A stretch of 64,000 nucleotides of DNA from DATDIC01 sp963777625 (GTDB taxonomy: Bacteria > Pseudomonadota > Alphaproteobacteria > Acetobacterales > Acetobacteraceae): positions 124,001 to 188,000 of the forward strand of contig CAVZRO010000026.1 of the NCBI GenBank assembly GCA_963777625.1, in the 5' to 3' direction. Below the pieces are notes generated by a model. The model was not told where the DNA came from. It searched no databases and was given only the letters and a program-made list of their open reading frames with translations. The translations under genes and the position numbers were made by a program. Positions 1-9,410 of this stretch are shown piece after piece (positions within the stretch are counted from its first letter, which is position 1; every line of letters starts with the position of its first letter).

Positions 1-1
1 G

Positions 2-964
2 AAGCGCATGGGCAAGCCGGGAAAGGTGAAGATCATCTCGCGCTTCTTCGGCTACCATGGCGTCACGATGGCGGCGATGAGCGCCACGCAACTACCCGGC
101 TACCAGAAGATGTTCGGGCCGCTGGTGCCGGAGTTTTTGCAGGTGCTGCCGCCCTATGCGTATCGCTGGCCCGGTAACGGAGACGCCGGGATCGAAGCGG
201 CGGAAGCGGTGGAAAAGGCGATCCAGGAGCACGGCGCGGATACGATCGCGGCGGTGATCTGCGAGCCGGTGCAAGGCGCGGGCGGCGTGATCGTGCCGCC
301 GCCGAGCTATTTCCCACGGCTGCGCGAGATCTGTGACAAGCACGACGTGCTGCTGATCGCCGATGAAGTGATCACCGGGTTCGGCCGCACCGGGCGGTGG
401 TTCGCGCTGGGGCATTGGGGGGTGGAGCCGGATATCGTTTCATTTGCCAAGGGCGTGACCAGCGGTTACCTGCCGCTGGGCGGCATCATCCTGTCGCAGC
501 GGGTGCACCGGGCACTGGAAGACGCGCCGATGGACGAACGCTATATGCACGCCGCGACCTATTCCGGGCATCCGACCTGCTGCGCGGTGGGGCTGGCGAA
601 CATCGAGGTGCTGGAGCGCGAGGGGCTGGTCGAGCGGGCCGCCGTGGTCGGACGCAAGCTGCTGGCCGGGCTGGAGACGCTGAACAGCTTCCCGGTGGTG
701 GGCGATGTGCGCGGGCTTGGGATGATGTGCGCGGTGGAGCTGGTGGAAGATCGGGGCAGCCGCAAGCCGGCCCCCGGCCTGGGGGCGAAGGTCGTGGCGC
801 AGGCGGCCCAACGAGGCTTGCTGATGCGCCAGCGCGGCAGCGGCACCATGGGCGGCATGACCACCGGCGACACGCTGATGCTGGCGCCTCCGCTCATGAC
901 GCCGGAAGCGACGATCGAACGGATCGTGCAGATACTCGGCGACTCGCTGGCAGCGGTGAGCTGA
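2..964 (+). CDS. Class III aminotransferase, 5' end cut off by the window
   Basis: PLP-dependent omega-aminotransferase of the class III family, transferring an amino group from an amine or amino acid to a keto acid in the cytosol. The open frame runs in from the window edge, so the N-terminus is missing. Visible are the aspartate that binds the pyridine nitrogen in IADEVITGFGRTG (about residue 119 of the visible part) and the PLP lysine in VSFAKGVTSGY (about residue 148), followed by the usual C-terminal domain. It precedes a class II aldolase and a molybdopterin oxidoreductase on the same strand, which may form one catabolic unit. The family is certain; the amine substrate cannot be read from sequence. 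Confidence 0.9.
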   Translation, partial: KRMGKPGKVKIISRFFGYHGVTMAAMSATQLPGYQKMFGPLVPEFLQVLPPYAYRWPGNGDAGIEAAEAVEKAIQEHGADTIAAVICEPVQGAGGVIVPPPSYFPRLREICDKHDVLLIADEVITGFGRTGRWFALGHWGVEPDIVSFAKGVTSGYLPLGGIILSQRVHRALEDAPMDERYMHAATYSGHPTCCAVGLANIEVLEREGLVERAAVVGRKLLAGLETLNSFPVVGDVRGLGMMCAVELVEDRGSRKPAPGLGAKVVAQAAQRGLLMRQRGSGTMGGMTTGDTLMLAPPLMTPEATIERIVQILGDSLAAVS

Positions 965-1058
965 GGCGTAATACATGTTCGGCGACGGCGGGCCAAACCC
1001 GGCAGCAACGTATCAGCCGCGTTGACCCGCCGCGATCATTGCCTCTTGCCCCGAATGG

Positions 1059-1842
1059 ATGCGTGCCATGAACGTGATGACCGAAACCGCCCATCGTACC
1101 ACGGCATCAGACGTGGAGTGGAAGCTCCGCTGCGATCTGGCGGCGCTGTATCGGTTGGTGGCGCATCATCGCTGGACCGATTTCATCTACACCCATATCA
1201 GCGTCCGCCTGCCCGGCCCCGAACACCATTTCCTGCTCAATCCGTACGGGGTGAACTTCCAGCACATCCGCGCCTCCGAACTGGTGAAGATCGACACCGA
1301 CGGCCAGGTCATTCAGCACGATGCACAAAGCCGGCGCGTGAACGCTGCCGGGTTCACCATCCACTCCGCCGTGCACATGGCGCGGCCGGACCTGACCTGC
1401 GTGGTGCACACGCACACTGCAGCAGGGATTGCGGTCTCCGCGCAGAAGCACGGGCTGCTGCCGATCAGCCAGCACGCACTGAAGTTCCATGGCCGGCTGG
1501 GGTATCATGGCTACGAAGGGATCGCCCTCGACCTCGATGAACGCGACCGGCTGGTGGCCGATCTGGGGCCGCACAAAGCGATGATCCTGCGCAATCATGG
1601 TCTGCTGGTCGGCGGCACCTCCATCCCCGAGGCGTTCCACATGATCTACATGCTGGAGCGCGCCTGCCAGGCGCAGGTGGCGGCGCTGGCCGGCGGGCGC
1701 GGAGCTGGTGTTCCCGCCGGAGGACGTGTGCCGCCACACGTCCGAGCAGTTCCACGCGCAGGAGAACGACGATCATTACACGATGATGTGGGACGCGGCG
1801 TTGCAACTGCTTGAAAACGACACCCCCGATTATCGCAGCTAG
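1059..1842 (+). CDS. Class II aldolase/adducin family protein, one frameshift
   Basis: Zinc-dependent class II aldolase/adducin-fold enzyme (fuculose-phosphate aldolase and decarboxylase relatives). Metal-site histidines are seen in VVHTHTAAGIAV, with a further conserved histidine in LRNHGLLVGG. The N-terminal frame runs to about 1696; the natural C-terminus (AELVFPPEDVCRHTSEQFH and onward, ending LLENDTPDYRS) is in the +1 frame and stops at 1840-1842. Removing one G from the GGG at 1695-1697 restores one protein of about 260 residues, normal for the family. ATGs at 1059, 1068 and 1077 are possible starts. The next gene begins 4 bases after the stop, suggesting cotranscription. The frameshift may be a sequencing error. 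Confidence 0.85.
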
Positions 1843-1846
1843 CACC

Positions 1847-3929
1847 ATGCCCCGCGAGATCCGCGCCTCGGTCTGCCCGCACGACTGCCCCTCCACCTGC
1901 GCGCTGGAAGTGGAGGTACTGGACGGCGCGCGTATCGGGGCGGTGCACGGTGCAGCCGACAACAGCTACACGGCCGGCGTGATCTGCGCGAAGGTCGCGC
2001 GTTATGCAGAACGGATCCATCATCCGGATCGGCTGACGCGGCCGCTTCTGCGGACTGGCCCGAAAGGCTCCGGCCAGTTCCGCGAGATCGGCTGGGACGA
2101 GGCGCTGGACCGCACCGTGGCGGCGATGGTGGACGCGACGGCGCGGCACGGGGCGGAAGCGGTGTGGCCGTTCTATTACGCCGGCACGATGGGGCTGGTG
2201 CAGCGCGACGGCATCAACCGGCTGCGCCACGCAATGCGCTATTCGCGCCAGAAACTGACCATCTGCACCTCGATTTGCGAGGCTGGATGGTTTGCCGGCG
2301 TGGGCGGCTATCGCGGGCCGGACACGCGCGAAATGGCGAAGTCCGACCTGATCGTCGTGTGGGGCGGCAATCCGGTCGCCACGCAGGTCAATGTCATGAC
2401 CCATGTCAGCCGCGCGCGGAAGGAGCGCGGGGCGAAGCTGGTGGTGGTGGACCCGTACCGCGGCGGCACTGCCGCGGTCGCCGACATGCATCTGATGCTG
2501 CGGCCCGGGCACCGACGGGGCACTCGCTTGCGCGGTGATGCATGTGGCGTTCCGCGATGGCTGGGCGGACCGCGACTACATGGCCCGCTACACCGATTGT
2601 CCGGCGGAGCTGGAGGCGCACCTGGCCAGCCGCGGGCCGGACTGGGCAGCGGCGATCACCGGACTGACGGTGGAGCAGATTGAAGCATTCGCGCGGCTGT
2701 ACGGATCGACCCAACGCAGCTTCATCCGCACCGGCTACGGCTTCGCCCGCTCGCGGAACGGTGCGGCGAACATGCATGCAGTGTCGTGCCTGCCGAGCGT
2801 GACCGGCGCGTGGCAATACGAGGGCGGCGGCGCGCTGTGGAGCCATCGCGGCATCTACCACTGGGACAAGACACTGATCGAGGGGCTGGACGTGCGCGAC
2901 CTGTCGGTGCGCGCGATGGACATGAGCCGCATCGGCAGCGTGCTGACCGGGGACCGGCGGGAACTGGGCGATGGCCCGCCGGTGCAGGTGCTGTTCATCC
3001 AGAACCAGAACCCGCTGACCGTGTGCCCGGACAGCAACCGCGTGCGGCGTGGTTTCGGCCGTGACGACCTGTTCGTGTGCGTGCACGAGCAGTTCATGAC
3101 CGAGACGGCGCGCTGGGCCGATATCGTACTGCCGGCAACCATGTTCATGGAGCACGACGACCTGTACCAGGCTGGCGGACACACGCATATCCAGATCGGG
3201 CCCAAGCTGATCGATCCCCCCGGCGAATGCCGATCCAACCACGAGGTGCTCAATGCACTGGCGGCGCGGCTGGGCGCGGAGCATCCGGGATTCCGCATGA
3301 GCGCGTGGGAAATGATCGATGCGACGCTGCGCGCTTCAGGTTGGCCGGACGCGGCAACGCTGCTGCGGAACCGCTGGCACGACGCGACACCGTCCTTCGC
3401 GGACTCGCATTTCCTCGACGGGTTTCCACATCCGGACGGGCGGTTCCGGTTCGCGCCGGACTGGGCGCGGATCGGCCCGGATCATGCGCGGATGCCGCGT
3501 CTGCCCGACCATTTCGCCATCATCGACGAGGTCAGCGCGGCACATCCGTTCCGCATGGTGACCGCGCCGGCGCGGCAGTTTCTCAACACCAGCTTCACCG
3601 AAACGCCCGGTTCGCGGCGCCGCGAAGGGCGACCGACGGTGCTGCTCCATCCGGACGACGCGGTGCGCCTGGGCGTGGTCGAAGGCGGGCGCGTACGGCT
3701 CGGGAATGCACGCGGCGAGGTGGTGGTGCATGCGAAGCTGTTCGACGGCGTGCAGCCGGGCGTATTGGTGGTGGAGAGTGTCTGGCCGAGCGAATATTAT
3801 GAAGGCGGGATCGGGATCAATGCGCTGACCAGCGATGATCCCGCGCCGCCGATGGGTGGGGCGGTATTTCACGATACGGCGGTATGGGCGAAAGCGGCGG
3901 TTGCCGTGATGCCATTGGCTGCGGAGTAG
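1847..3929 (+). CDS. Molybdopterin oxidoreductase, DMSO reductase family, one frameshift
   Basis: Catalytic subunit of a bis-MGD molybdenum or tungsten oxidoreductase. From the ATG at 1847 the protein opens with CPHDCPSTC plus a later cysteine in AGVICAKVARY, which together form the 4Fe-4S site. Molybdopterin-binding segments follow (LIVVWGGNPVATQ, FIQNQNPLTVCP, ADIVLPATMFMEHDD), then a C-terminal MGD-binding domain. The frame breaks near 2507-2509: deleting one G from GGG turns the run-on into RPGTDGALACAVMHVAFRDGW, matching the second half. There is no Tat-type signal, so it is probably cytosolic. The upstream aldolase and aminotransferase hint at a degradation pathway; electron donor and substrate are unknown. 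Confidence 0.88.
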
Positions 3930-3937
3930 CAGCAGTG

Positions 3938-4660
3938 TCACCTCTCCCGCTTGCGGGAGAGGTCGGCGTGCGAAGCGCGCCGGGTGAGGGCCGGCCGCAT
4001 GACTGCCACAAATATGGTATGCATCGGGTCGCCAGATTGTCGCGCCGGCACCTGCACGCTGCGCGCACGGAATCCTGCCTCGCGCAACGATTGCAAGAAG
4101 ACCGGGCACAGATCCGCAGACCACACCGCCAGCATGCCGCTCGGACGCAGTGCGCGTCTGATAGACCGCAGTCCGTCCGGTGCGAACAGCGCCCCGTTGC
4201 CAAGGCGCACCGGCGCCTGCGGGCCGTTGTCGATATCGAGCAGGATGGCATCGAATCTCACCCTGGTTTCGAGCAACACGTCATTAACATCACCCACCTG
4301 CACATCGACCCGTTTATCCAACAGCGGAAATCCCGCAGCCCCTCCCAGCGAGGCACGATTCCACGCCACCACTTCGGGCACCAACTCGACGACCTGCACC
4401 TGGGCTGCAAGCGGCAATACGTCTAGCGCGGCACGCAGCGTGTAACCCATTCCCAGGCCGCCGATCAGCACGCGGGCGTCGACGCGCTGGCGCAACCGCC
4501 GGCAGGCGAGCCGCGCCATAGCTTCCTCCGATCCATGCGCCCGGGTAGCCATCAGCTCGTGCCCGTTCATGCGCAGTTCGAACGCGCCGCACTGCTCGCG
4601 CAGGATCAGCACATCGCCATCGGCGGTCGTTGCCGTTCCGATCTGCGTCCAGGCTGACAT
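3938..4660 (-). CDS. Spermidine synthase-like methyltransferase-fold protein
   Basis: Rossmann-fold protein of the spermidine synthase-like family. Key blocks are LIGGLGMGYTLRAAL (nucleotide or SAM loop), VVELVPEVVAWNR (acidic residue at the end of strand 2) and FDAILLDIDNGP. An ATG at 4660 is preferred: it has a purine-rich ribosome site and lies just beyond the stop of the upstream hydrolase, whereas the ATG at 4732 would overlap that gene by 59 bases. The last roughly 15 residues (ending SHADLSRKRER) are encoded by an intergenic palindromic repeat, so the natural C-terminus was probably replaced by repeat sequence. Whether it makes a polyamine is not known. Confidence 0.75.
   Translation of the reverse strand: MSAWTQIGTATTADGDVLILREQCGAFELRMNGHELMATRAHGSEEAMARLACRRLRQRVDARVLIGGLGMGYTLRAALDVLPLAAQVQVVELVPEVVAWNRASLGGAAGFPLLDKRVDVQVGDVNDVLLETRVRFDAILLDIDNGPQAPVRLGNGALFAPDGLRSIRRALRPSGMLAVWSADLCPVFLQSLREAGFRARSVQVPARQSGDPMHTIFVAVMRPALTRRASHADLSRKRER
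3941..4000. repeat. Palindromic intergenic repeat, family B, copy 1
   Basis: A perfect hairpin, CCTCTCCCGC/GCGGGAGAGG around a TT centre (3941-3962), followed by a GC-rich arm ending in GGGTGAGGGCC. The same unit occurs in inverted orientation at 10117-10168. It lies between convergent genes and supplies the 3' end of the spermidine-synthase-like gene. Such short palindromic repeats are commonly dispersed between genes in high-GC proteobacteria and can act as RNA hairpins or terminators. Confidence 0.75.
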
Positions 4661-4673
4661 TCCCTGGGATAGC

Positions 4674-5705
4674 TCAGGTATGGGAATCGAGCGGACCTCT
4701 GACAGACGCGCGCTGAACATTTGCGCGTCCATTCACTGCCACGGCGTCGGCCGCCGCTGCGATAGCGGCGATCACCGTATCCGGTGCAGTGTAGTGGATC
4801 ATGTGGCCGATGCCGTCTGCTTCATGCATGGAACTGTTCGGCAGTTCCGCGTGCAGCCGACGCGACTGCAGGCTGATATCCACGATCCGGTCGCCATTGC
4901 CCGCCATGATCACAACAGGCATTTCAAGCTCATGATGGCGGTCCAAAAAACTCGCCGCTGCCGGGACCATCAGCGCGGTATCGGCAGCGCTGGCTCTGAT
5001 CTGGGATGGACGCAGGGATAGCGAAAGTGGAAAACGCCTCCTGAACCGCGAAGACACCGGTGCCGGCGCGAACAATTTCCGACTTACTTGCCTGCTGAGC
5101 AGCCAGCCGAGAGCCGGTGAGATCGTGTAGCGGATCACATCGCCCAGGATCGGAATTGCCGGCCCGCTCAGTACCGCAACGTCGGTGCGGACAGTGGGGA
5201 AATAATATCCCGACAGCAGCACCAGAGCCGCTGTGTCCAGTGGGTAATCCAACGCCAAGGCAAGCGCGACCAGCGTCCCCCAGGAGTGTCCGACAACCAC
5301 CGGCTTTTGAATATCCAGTTTCAGCAGTGCCTTGTGGATCAATGCCGCTTGTGCGGACGCAGTCCAGATCCTGCTGCGTGGCCGTTCGCTGTAACCGAAG
5401 CCAGGTCGGTCAAAGGCGATGACCCGGTGATCGGTGGCCAGCCGATCCAGCACCCCGCTGATGAGCCAATCCTGGGCGAAAGTGCCATTCCCATGCAGCA
5501 GAACGATGGGACGGCCATTGCCGCGGTCGATGTAGTGCAGCCTGACTCCATCGACTTCGACGAATTTGCCGGCGGGCGGATCCTTGCGTTCCGCGCGGCG
5601 TGCGAACAAGCCATTGGCCAGCGCCACTATGCCGACTGTGGCCGCCGCCGAAAGGAGCACGAGTTCGGTCCTCGTGCTCCCCAGTTTGCTTCTCGATTTA
5701 GTCAT
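4674..5705 (-). CDS. Membrane-anchored alpha/beta hydrolase
   Basis: Alpha/beta hydrolase of the haloalkane dehalogenase/epoxide hydrolase-like group. It has an N-terminal hydrophobic anchor (LVLLSAAATVGIVALANGLF), an HG oxyanion motif in IVLLHGNGTFAQDW, the nucleophile elbow VVVGHSWGTL (serine), an acid residue in MAGNGDRIVD and a catalytic histidine in DGIGHMIHY. The ATG at 5705 (MTKSRSK) is chosen over 5726 because 5726 would overlap the upstream stress-protein gene. The active site probably faces the periplasm or the membrane surface. The downstream spermidine-synthase-like gene starts 14 bases after the stop, so the pair is likely cotranscribed. Substrate unknown. Confidence 0.85.
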   Translation of the reverse strand: MTKSRSKLGSTRTELVLLSAAATVGIVALANGLFARRAERKDPPAGKFVEVDGVRLHYIDRGNGRPIVLLHGNGTFAQDWLISGVLDRLATDHRVIAFDRPGFGYSERPRSRIWTASAQAALIHKALLKLDIQKPVVVGHSWGTLVALALALDYPLDTAALVLLSGYYFPTVRTDVAVLSGPAIPILGDVIRYTISPALGWLLSRQVSRKLFAPAPVSSRFRRRFPLSLSLRPSQIRASAADTALMVPAAASFLDRHHELEMPVVIMAGNGDRIVDISLQSRRLHAELPNSSMHEADGIGHMIHYTAPDTVIAAIAAAADAVAVNGRANVQRASVRGPLDSHT

Positions 5706-5722
5706 GGTCGCGATCAGACCGA

Positions 5723-6334
5723 TCAACGATCCCGATACAGCGCGTGCTCGCGCGCCACATCGGCGGACGTGAACGGTGGCGATGTTTCGTCGAATTTACT
5801 CCACCCGCTGTCCCGGTAGGCTTTCTCGCGCTTTGTCGGATCGATGCGAGCGTGGCGCTGCATGATGGCCTCGGCCGTTGTGACCAGCGCTTCGTCAACA
5901 CGGGCCGTCACCAGCGCGCCCCCGCGTCGGACGGCTTCCGCGTAGAAGCTCGCATGCTCCTTGCTTACGCCTGCCGACGTCAGCGACCCTATCAGACCGC
6001 CCGTCGCGCCGCCGGCCACACCTCCGGCGACGGCTCCGACCGCCGTCGCAGCCAACCAACCGGCTGCGACCACCGGGCCAACGCCAGGGATGGCGAGCAT
6101 CCCCAGACCCGCTAGCAAACCCACGCCGCCGCCAAGCACGGCGCCGGTCGAGGCGCCGGTTTCGGCCCCCACAGTGGCGCCATGGGCGGATTCGCCGGGT
6201 GCGACCTGCGTTTCGGATCTATGGGCCACCATGCTTATGTCGGCGTAGGGCACGTGGGCCGCTTCGAGATCGCGCACCGTATCCGTGGCGGCGTCGTAGC
6301 TGTCGTACACGCCGGTAATTGTTCTTTTGGTCAT
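5723..6334 (-). CDS. General stress protein with glycine-rich membrane segment (YflT-like)
   Basis: A 203-residue protein. The N-terminus (ITGVYDSYDAATDTVRDLEA, then VPYADISMV) matches the heat-induced stress protein YflT-type domain. A long Gly/Ala-rich hydrophobic centre (GGGVGLLAGLGMLAIPGVG, then GGVAGGATGGLIGSL) resembles membrane-inserting glycine-zipper segments. The C-terminal part carries YAEAVRRGGALVTARVD, typical of these proteins, which are usually stress- or envelope-related in alphaproteobacteria. Start ATG 6334 has a purine-rich region upstream. Precise function unknown. Confidence 0.75.
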   Translation of the reverse strand: MTKRTITGVYDSYDAATDTVRDLEAAHVPYADISMVAHRSETQVAPGESAHGATVGAETGASTGAVLGGGVGLLAGLGMLAIPGVGPVVAAGWLAATAVGAVAGGVAGGATGGLIGSLTSAGVSKEHASFYAEAVRRGGALVTARVDEALVTTAEAIMQRHARIDPTKREKAYRDSGWSKFDETSPPFTSADVAREHALYRDR

Positions 6335-6396
6335 TGATATTATTTCCCTATAAAGAAGGAGTGTAGCTGATTGGCCGTATCGAGGCTGGATGAATT

Positions 6397-6726
6397 CTAG
6401 TTAGTCACGATATTGCCCTTGTAATCGACAGCGACATCCACAGTCTTGCCGTCTTTCATTGCTTGTCCGCGCCAAATCAAGTCGCTGTCTTTCGTCAACG
6501 GCGAAACCTGCGTGAAACCGTTGTTCTCGAGACGGTTCTGAGCCTGCCCCATCGTGAAGCTGTTCGCTCCGGCGACCGGGGCGGCCTGCGTGCCGTTGGT
6601 GGTGCTGGTGCTGGTGCTGGCCGGGGCGGGGGGAGTGGAAGCCACTGGACTCGTCGTCTGGGCAAGCACGGCGCCCGAACCAGTCATCATGGTAAGCACA
6701 AGACCGACCGCAAACATTCTGTTCAT
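6397..6726 (-). CDS. Small secreted protein, PepSY-like
   Basis: A 109-residue exported protein with a clear signal peptide (MNRMFAVGLVLTMMTGSG, cleavage likely after VLAQ), a Thr/Ser/Pro/Ala-rich linker and a C-terminal domain with MGQAQNRLENNGFTQV and VDVAVDYKGNIVTN. That layout (helix, then a strand ending in D-x-x-G) resembles PepSY-type periplasmic domains, often found with stress genes. It lies 62 bases upstream of the stress protein gene on the same strand. Function unknown. Confidence 0.7.
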   Translation of the reverse strand: MNRMFAVGLVLTMMTGSGAVLAQTTSPVASTPPAPASTSTSTTNGTQAAPVAGANSFTMGQAQNRLENNGFTQVSPLTKDSDLIWRGQAMKDGKTVDVAVDYKGNIVTN

Positions 6727-6825
6727 AGGGGTTCTTTCAAGCTTTGCTGCTGGGAACTAATACAGTTAAGCGGTCGGCCCTCGATTTCAGCGCACGTTTC
6801 GAGTAGCCTCTAGAATAAGTTGAAG

Positions 6826-7740
6826 CTAATCTGCCTCAGCCTCCAGCAACGCCGCGGCCAGTCGCTGCCGCGCGGCCCGTCCCGCTTCCAACTTGTGTGC
6901 ATTCACGATCGCCAGCCGGAACCCGCCGGGCGGCATCGCGTGGTGCTCCGGCGCTCGATCCTCGTGAAACGTGATCTGTACGCTTGAAACATCCGGCATC
7001 GCACGCACGGCCGCGACCAGTTCCGCTGGTGGATGCCGATAGTGCGGTCCGTGCGGCCCAAACAGCACCACGCTGAATCCATCGGCGCGGCCCGCGTCCG
7101 CAAACACCCACTCGCCGGTCGAATACAACCGGATCAGCGCCTCCACCCAGCCTGTCCCATACAGGTCCGGCCATTGGTCCGCGAAGCGCAGATGCGCCTC
7201 GATGATGCGGCCGCCGATGGTTTCGAAATTTACCATTCCGGTATAGCCGGCGAGGTGCGTGCGCGCCCAGGTGCCGCACCAGGTTTCCACCTCCGGCATC
7301 GGGTCGGCATGAATGTGCCAGTAGTCGAACGTGCCGCCCTCGGTGGTGGCGCCGGTCGCATGGCGCCACCAGCGCGGCTCGCCGTTCACCAGCGCAGCGT
7401 CGGTGCTGACGTGGCGTCCGGTCAGCAGCGTGCACCAGAAATGACCCGGCGTGAGCGCGGCCTTGTAATCCGCCGCCGATTCGATCACCCGGCTGCCGGT
7501 GCCCATGCCGCGCAGATTCATGATCGGCTTGGAGAATACCGGGAATGCGCGCGGCATCACGCCATGCGGCGCGCCATCAAGCCCTTGCGAGAGGGCAACC
7601 GCGAGCTTGTCGTAAATCCAGCGATAGCCGGGGTACCATTCCCAGGAATCGGCGTCCTCGGTGGAGATGCGCACATCTTGGGGGCAGGCGATGCCCTCGA
7701 AATACTGCATGCGCCACGGGTCGGCCTCGCAGATCGGCAT
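6826..7740 (-). CDS. ATP-grasp-like protein linked to molybdenum cofactor genes
   Basis: A 304-residue cytosolic protein, uncharacterised as far as I can tell. FSKPIMNLRGMGTGSRVI resembles the nucleotide-binding lysine strand of ATP-grasp enzymes, and GMVNFETIGGRIIEAHLRF resembles their metal-binding Glu/Asn strand; I infer an ATP-dependent ligase fold from these two blocks only. ATG 7740 is chosen because it follows the MoeA/MocA-like gene's stop (7746-7748) by a few bases; longer starts would run into that gene. It is the last gene of the cox-type maturation operon, so a role in cofactor or accessory chemistry for a molybdenum hydroxylase is possible but unproven. Confidence 0.65.
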   Translation of the reverse strand: MPICEADPWRMQYFEGIACPQDVRISTEDADSWEWYPGYRWIYDKLAVALSQGLDGAPHGVMPRAFPVFSKPIMNLRGMGTGSRVIESAADYKAALTPGHFWCTLLTGRHVSTDAALVNGEPRWWRHATGATTEGGTFDYWHIHADPMPEVETWCGTWARTHLAGYTGMVNFETIGGRIIEAHLRFADQWPDLYGTGWVEALIRLYSTGEWVFADAGRADGFSVVLFGPHGPHYRHPPAELVAAVRAMPDVSSVQITFHEDRAPEHHAMPPGGFRLAIVNAHKLEAGRAARQRLAAALLEAEAD

Positions 7741-7745
7741 CGGCG

Positions 7746-9410
7746 TCAAACCGCCGGCAGCGGGCCAGGTCGCAGCCGCTGCGGCAGGGTTTCCAGGGCG
7801 TCGGCGGTGTCGAAGTCGCGCAGCACGGCATCGTCGGCCATTTCCACCTCGGCGACCTGTTCCAGATGCTTCCCGAGCAGGAAACGCGCGCCGCTGTCGC
7901 CGGTCACCTGGAGGATTTCGGGGAAGTAGCGGCGGTCCCACAGCATCGGGTTGCCCTGCTTGCCGCGAAACGTGGGCAGCACGATCGTGCGGCCTTCGTC
8001 GGGATCATAAGCGTCCAGCAACCGGTCGATCATCCGGCCGGTGACCAGCGGCATATCACCCAGGCAGACGATCGCCGCGGCGGCCTCGGGCGGCACCGCG
8101 GCGATCCCGGCCTTCAAGCTGGCCGACAGGCCCTCGGCATAGTCGGCGGCGTGCACGTAGCGCACCGGGCGGCCGCCGAGCGCGTGTTCGATCTCGCCCG
8201 CCTGGTGGCCGGTGACCACCAGGATCGGACGCGCCTTGCTGGACAGGATGTTGTCCACGACGCGGGCGATCATCGACTTGCCGGTGCGGTCGGCGATCAG
8301 CAGCTTGTTGTGCGGGGCCATGCGGCGGGACCGACCAGCCCCCAGGACCAGCGCGGCGATGGTCGGCGCACTGCGCGGCGCCGGACCGATGCGGGGGACG
8401 GCGGGGGCTTTTTCGCGCGGCAACGGGCGGGCGTCGGTTTCCTTCAGCAGGCCGCCGACACCAAGGCTCATGAAATCCGCCGGTCCCACCACCAGTCCGG
8501 CGAACATGCGTGGCAGGATGAAATCAATGCCGTTCAGCTTCGGACTGCGCGCGCAGCCGGGCAGCACCAGGGCGGCGTGCGCGCCGATGCGGCCGAGGCA
8601 GATCAGGTTGCCCGGATCCACCGGCATGCCGAAATGCAGAATCTCGCCGCCGGCACGCACGATGCCGGCCGGGCCGACGTCACGCCGATCAACCACGGCA
8701 GAGGCGCCGACCACCAGCAGCAGGTCGGCTCCCTGACGGATGAGGGATTCCAAAGCCTGTGCCACCGCATCTTCCTGGTGTGGCACACGCAGCGCGGGCA
8801 GCAACGTGCCGGTAAGCTGGGTGATGCGCGCCTCGGTGACGCTGATGGTCTTTTCGGTGGTGGTTTCCTTGAGGCCCGGCAACTCGGTGGCGACCAGGCC
8901 GACCTTGTAGGGGCGGAACGGGTGCAGACTCAGCGCGGAACCGTCCTGCCGGGCGATGGCTTCGGCGACCGAGAGCATCGCACCCGGCACGGCGAACGGA
9001 ATAACCTTGATGGTGGCGACGAGGTCTTTTGCCGCCACCACCGCAAAGTCTGGCAGCGTGCCAAGGGTGAGCGATTCATCGACGGCGTTGAGGCGGTTCA
9101 CCTTGGCGGCGTTCACCCGCAGCAGACCGGGCACGTCGGCCTTGAGATTGACCCGACCGGTGGCGGCGCGCGAGCGCGACAGCAGGGGTGCGACGAGCGG
9201 TTCGGCCAGCCGATCCGCGGCGATATCTTCCGGCACGTCACCCGGCTCCAGGCGGGCGACAATGATCTCGGAATGGCCGGCGGCGCGGAGTTGCAGCAAC
9301 GCCGCGTCGTCGAGCACGGAACCCTTGCGGATCATGCGATCCCCGATCCGCTGCGAATGGGCGGCGATGGTTCCCTTTGCATCATCCAGCGGAATGGGGC
9401 CGAATTTCAT
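7746..9410 (-). CDS. MoeA-like molybdopterin-binding / MocA-like nucleotidyltransferase fusion
   Basis: A 554-residue two-domain protein for molybdenum cofactor maturation. Residues about 1-330 form a molybdopterin-binding region (VGLVATELPG, LLLVVGASAVVDRRDVGP, GMPVDPGNLICLG). Residues about 350-554 form a MobA/MocA-type nucleotidyltransferase with the signature IAALVLGAGRSRRM, the metal site AAIVCLGDMPLVTG and the base-site block FRGKQGNPMLWDRRYF. This architecture is known in molybdenum hydroxylase systems, where it would make molybdopterin cytosine dinucleotide. It overlaps the XdhC-type gene by 4 bases (ATGA), so the two are translationally coupled. Confidence 0.85.
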   Translation of the reverse strand: MKFGPIPLDDAKGTIAAHSQRIGDRMIRKGSVLDDAALLQLRAAGHSEIIVARLEPGDVPEDIAADRLAEPLVAPLLSRSRAATGRVNLKADVPGLLRVNAAKVNRLNAVDESLTLGTLPDFAVVAAKDLVATIKVIPFAVPGAMLSVAEAIARQDGSALSLHPFRPYKVGLVATELPGLKETTTEKTISVTEARITQLTGTLLPALRVPHQEDAVAQALESLIRQGADLLLVVGASAVVDRRDVGPAGIVRAGGEILHFGMPVDPGNLICLGRIGAHAALVLPGCARSPKLNGIDFILPRMFAGLVVGPADFMSLGVGGLLKETDARPLPREKAPAVPRIGPAPRSAPTIAALVLGAGRSRRMAPHNKLLIADRTGKSMIARVVDNILSSKARPILVVTGHQAGEIEHALGGRPVRYVHAADYAEGLSASLKAGIAAVPPEAAAAIVCLGDMPLVTGRMIDRLLDAYDPDEGRTIVLPTFRGKQGNPMLWDRRYFPEILQVTGDSGARFLLGKHLEQVAEVEMADDAVLRDFDTADALETLPQRLRPGPLPAV

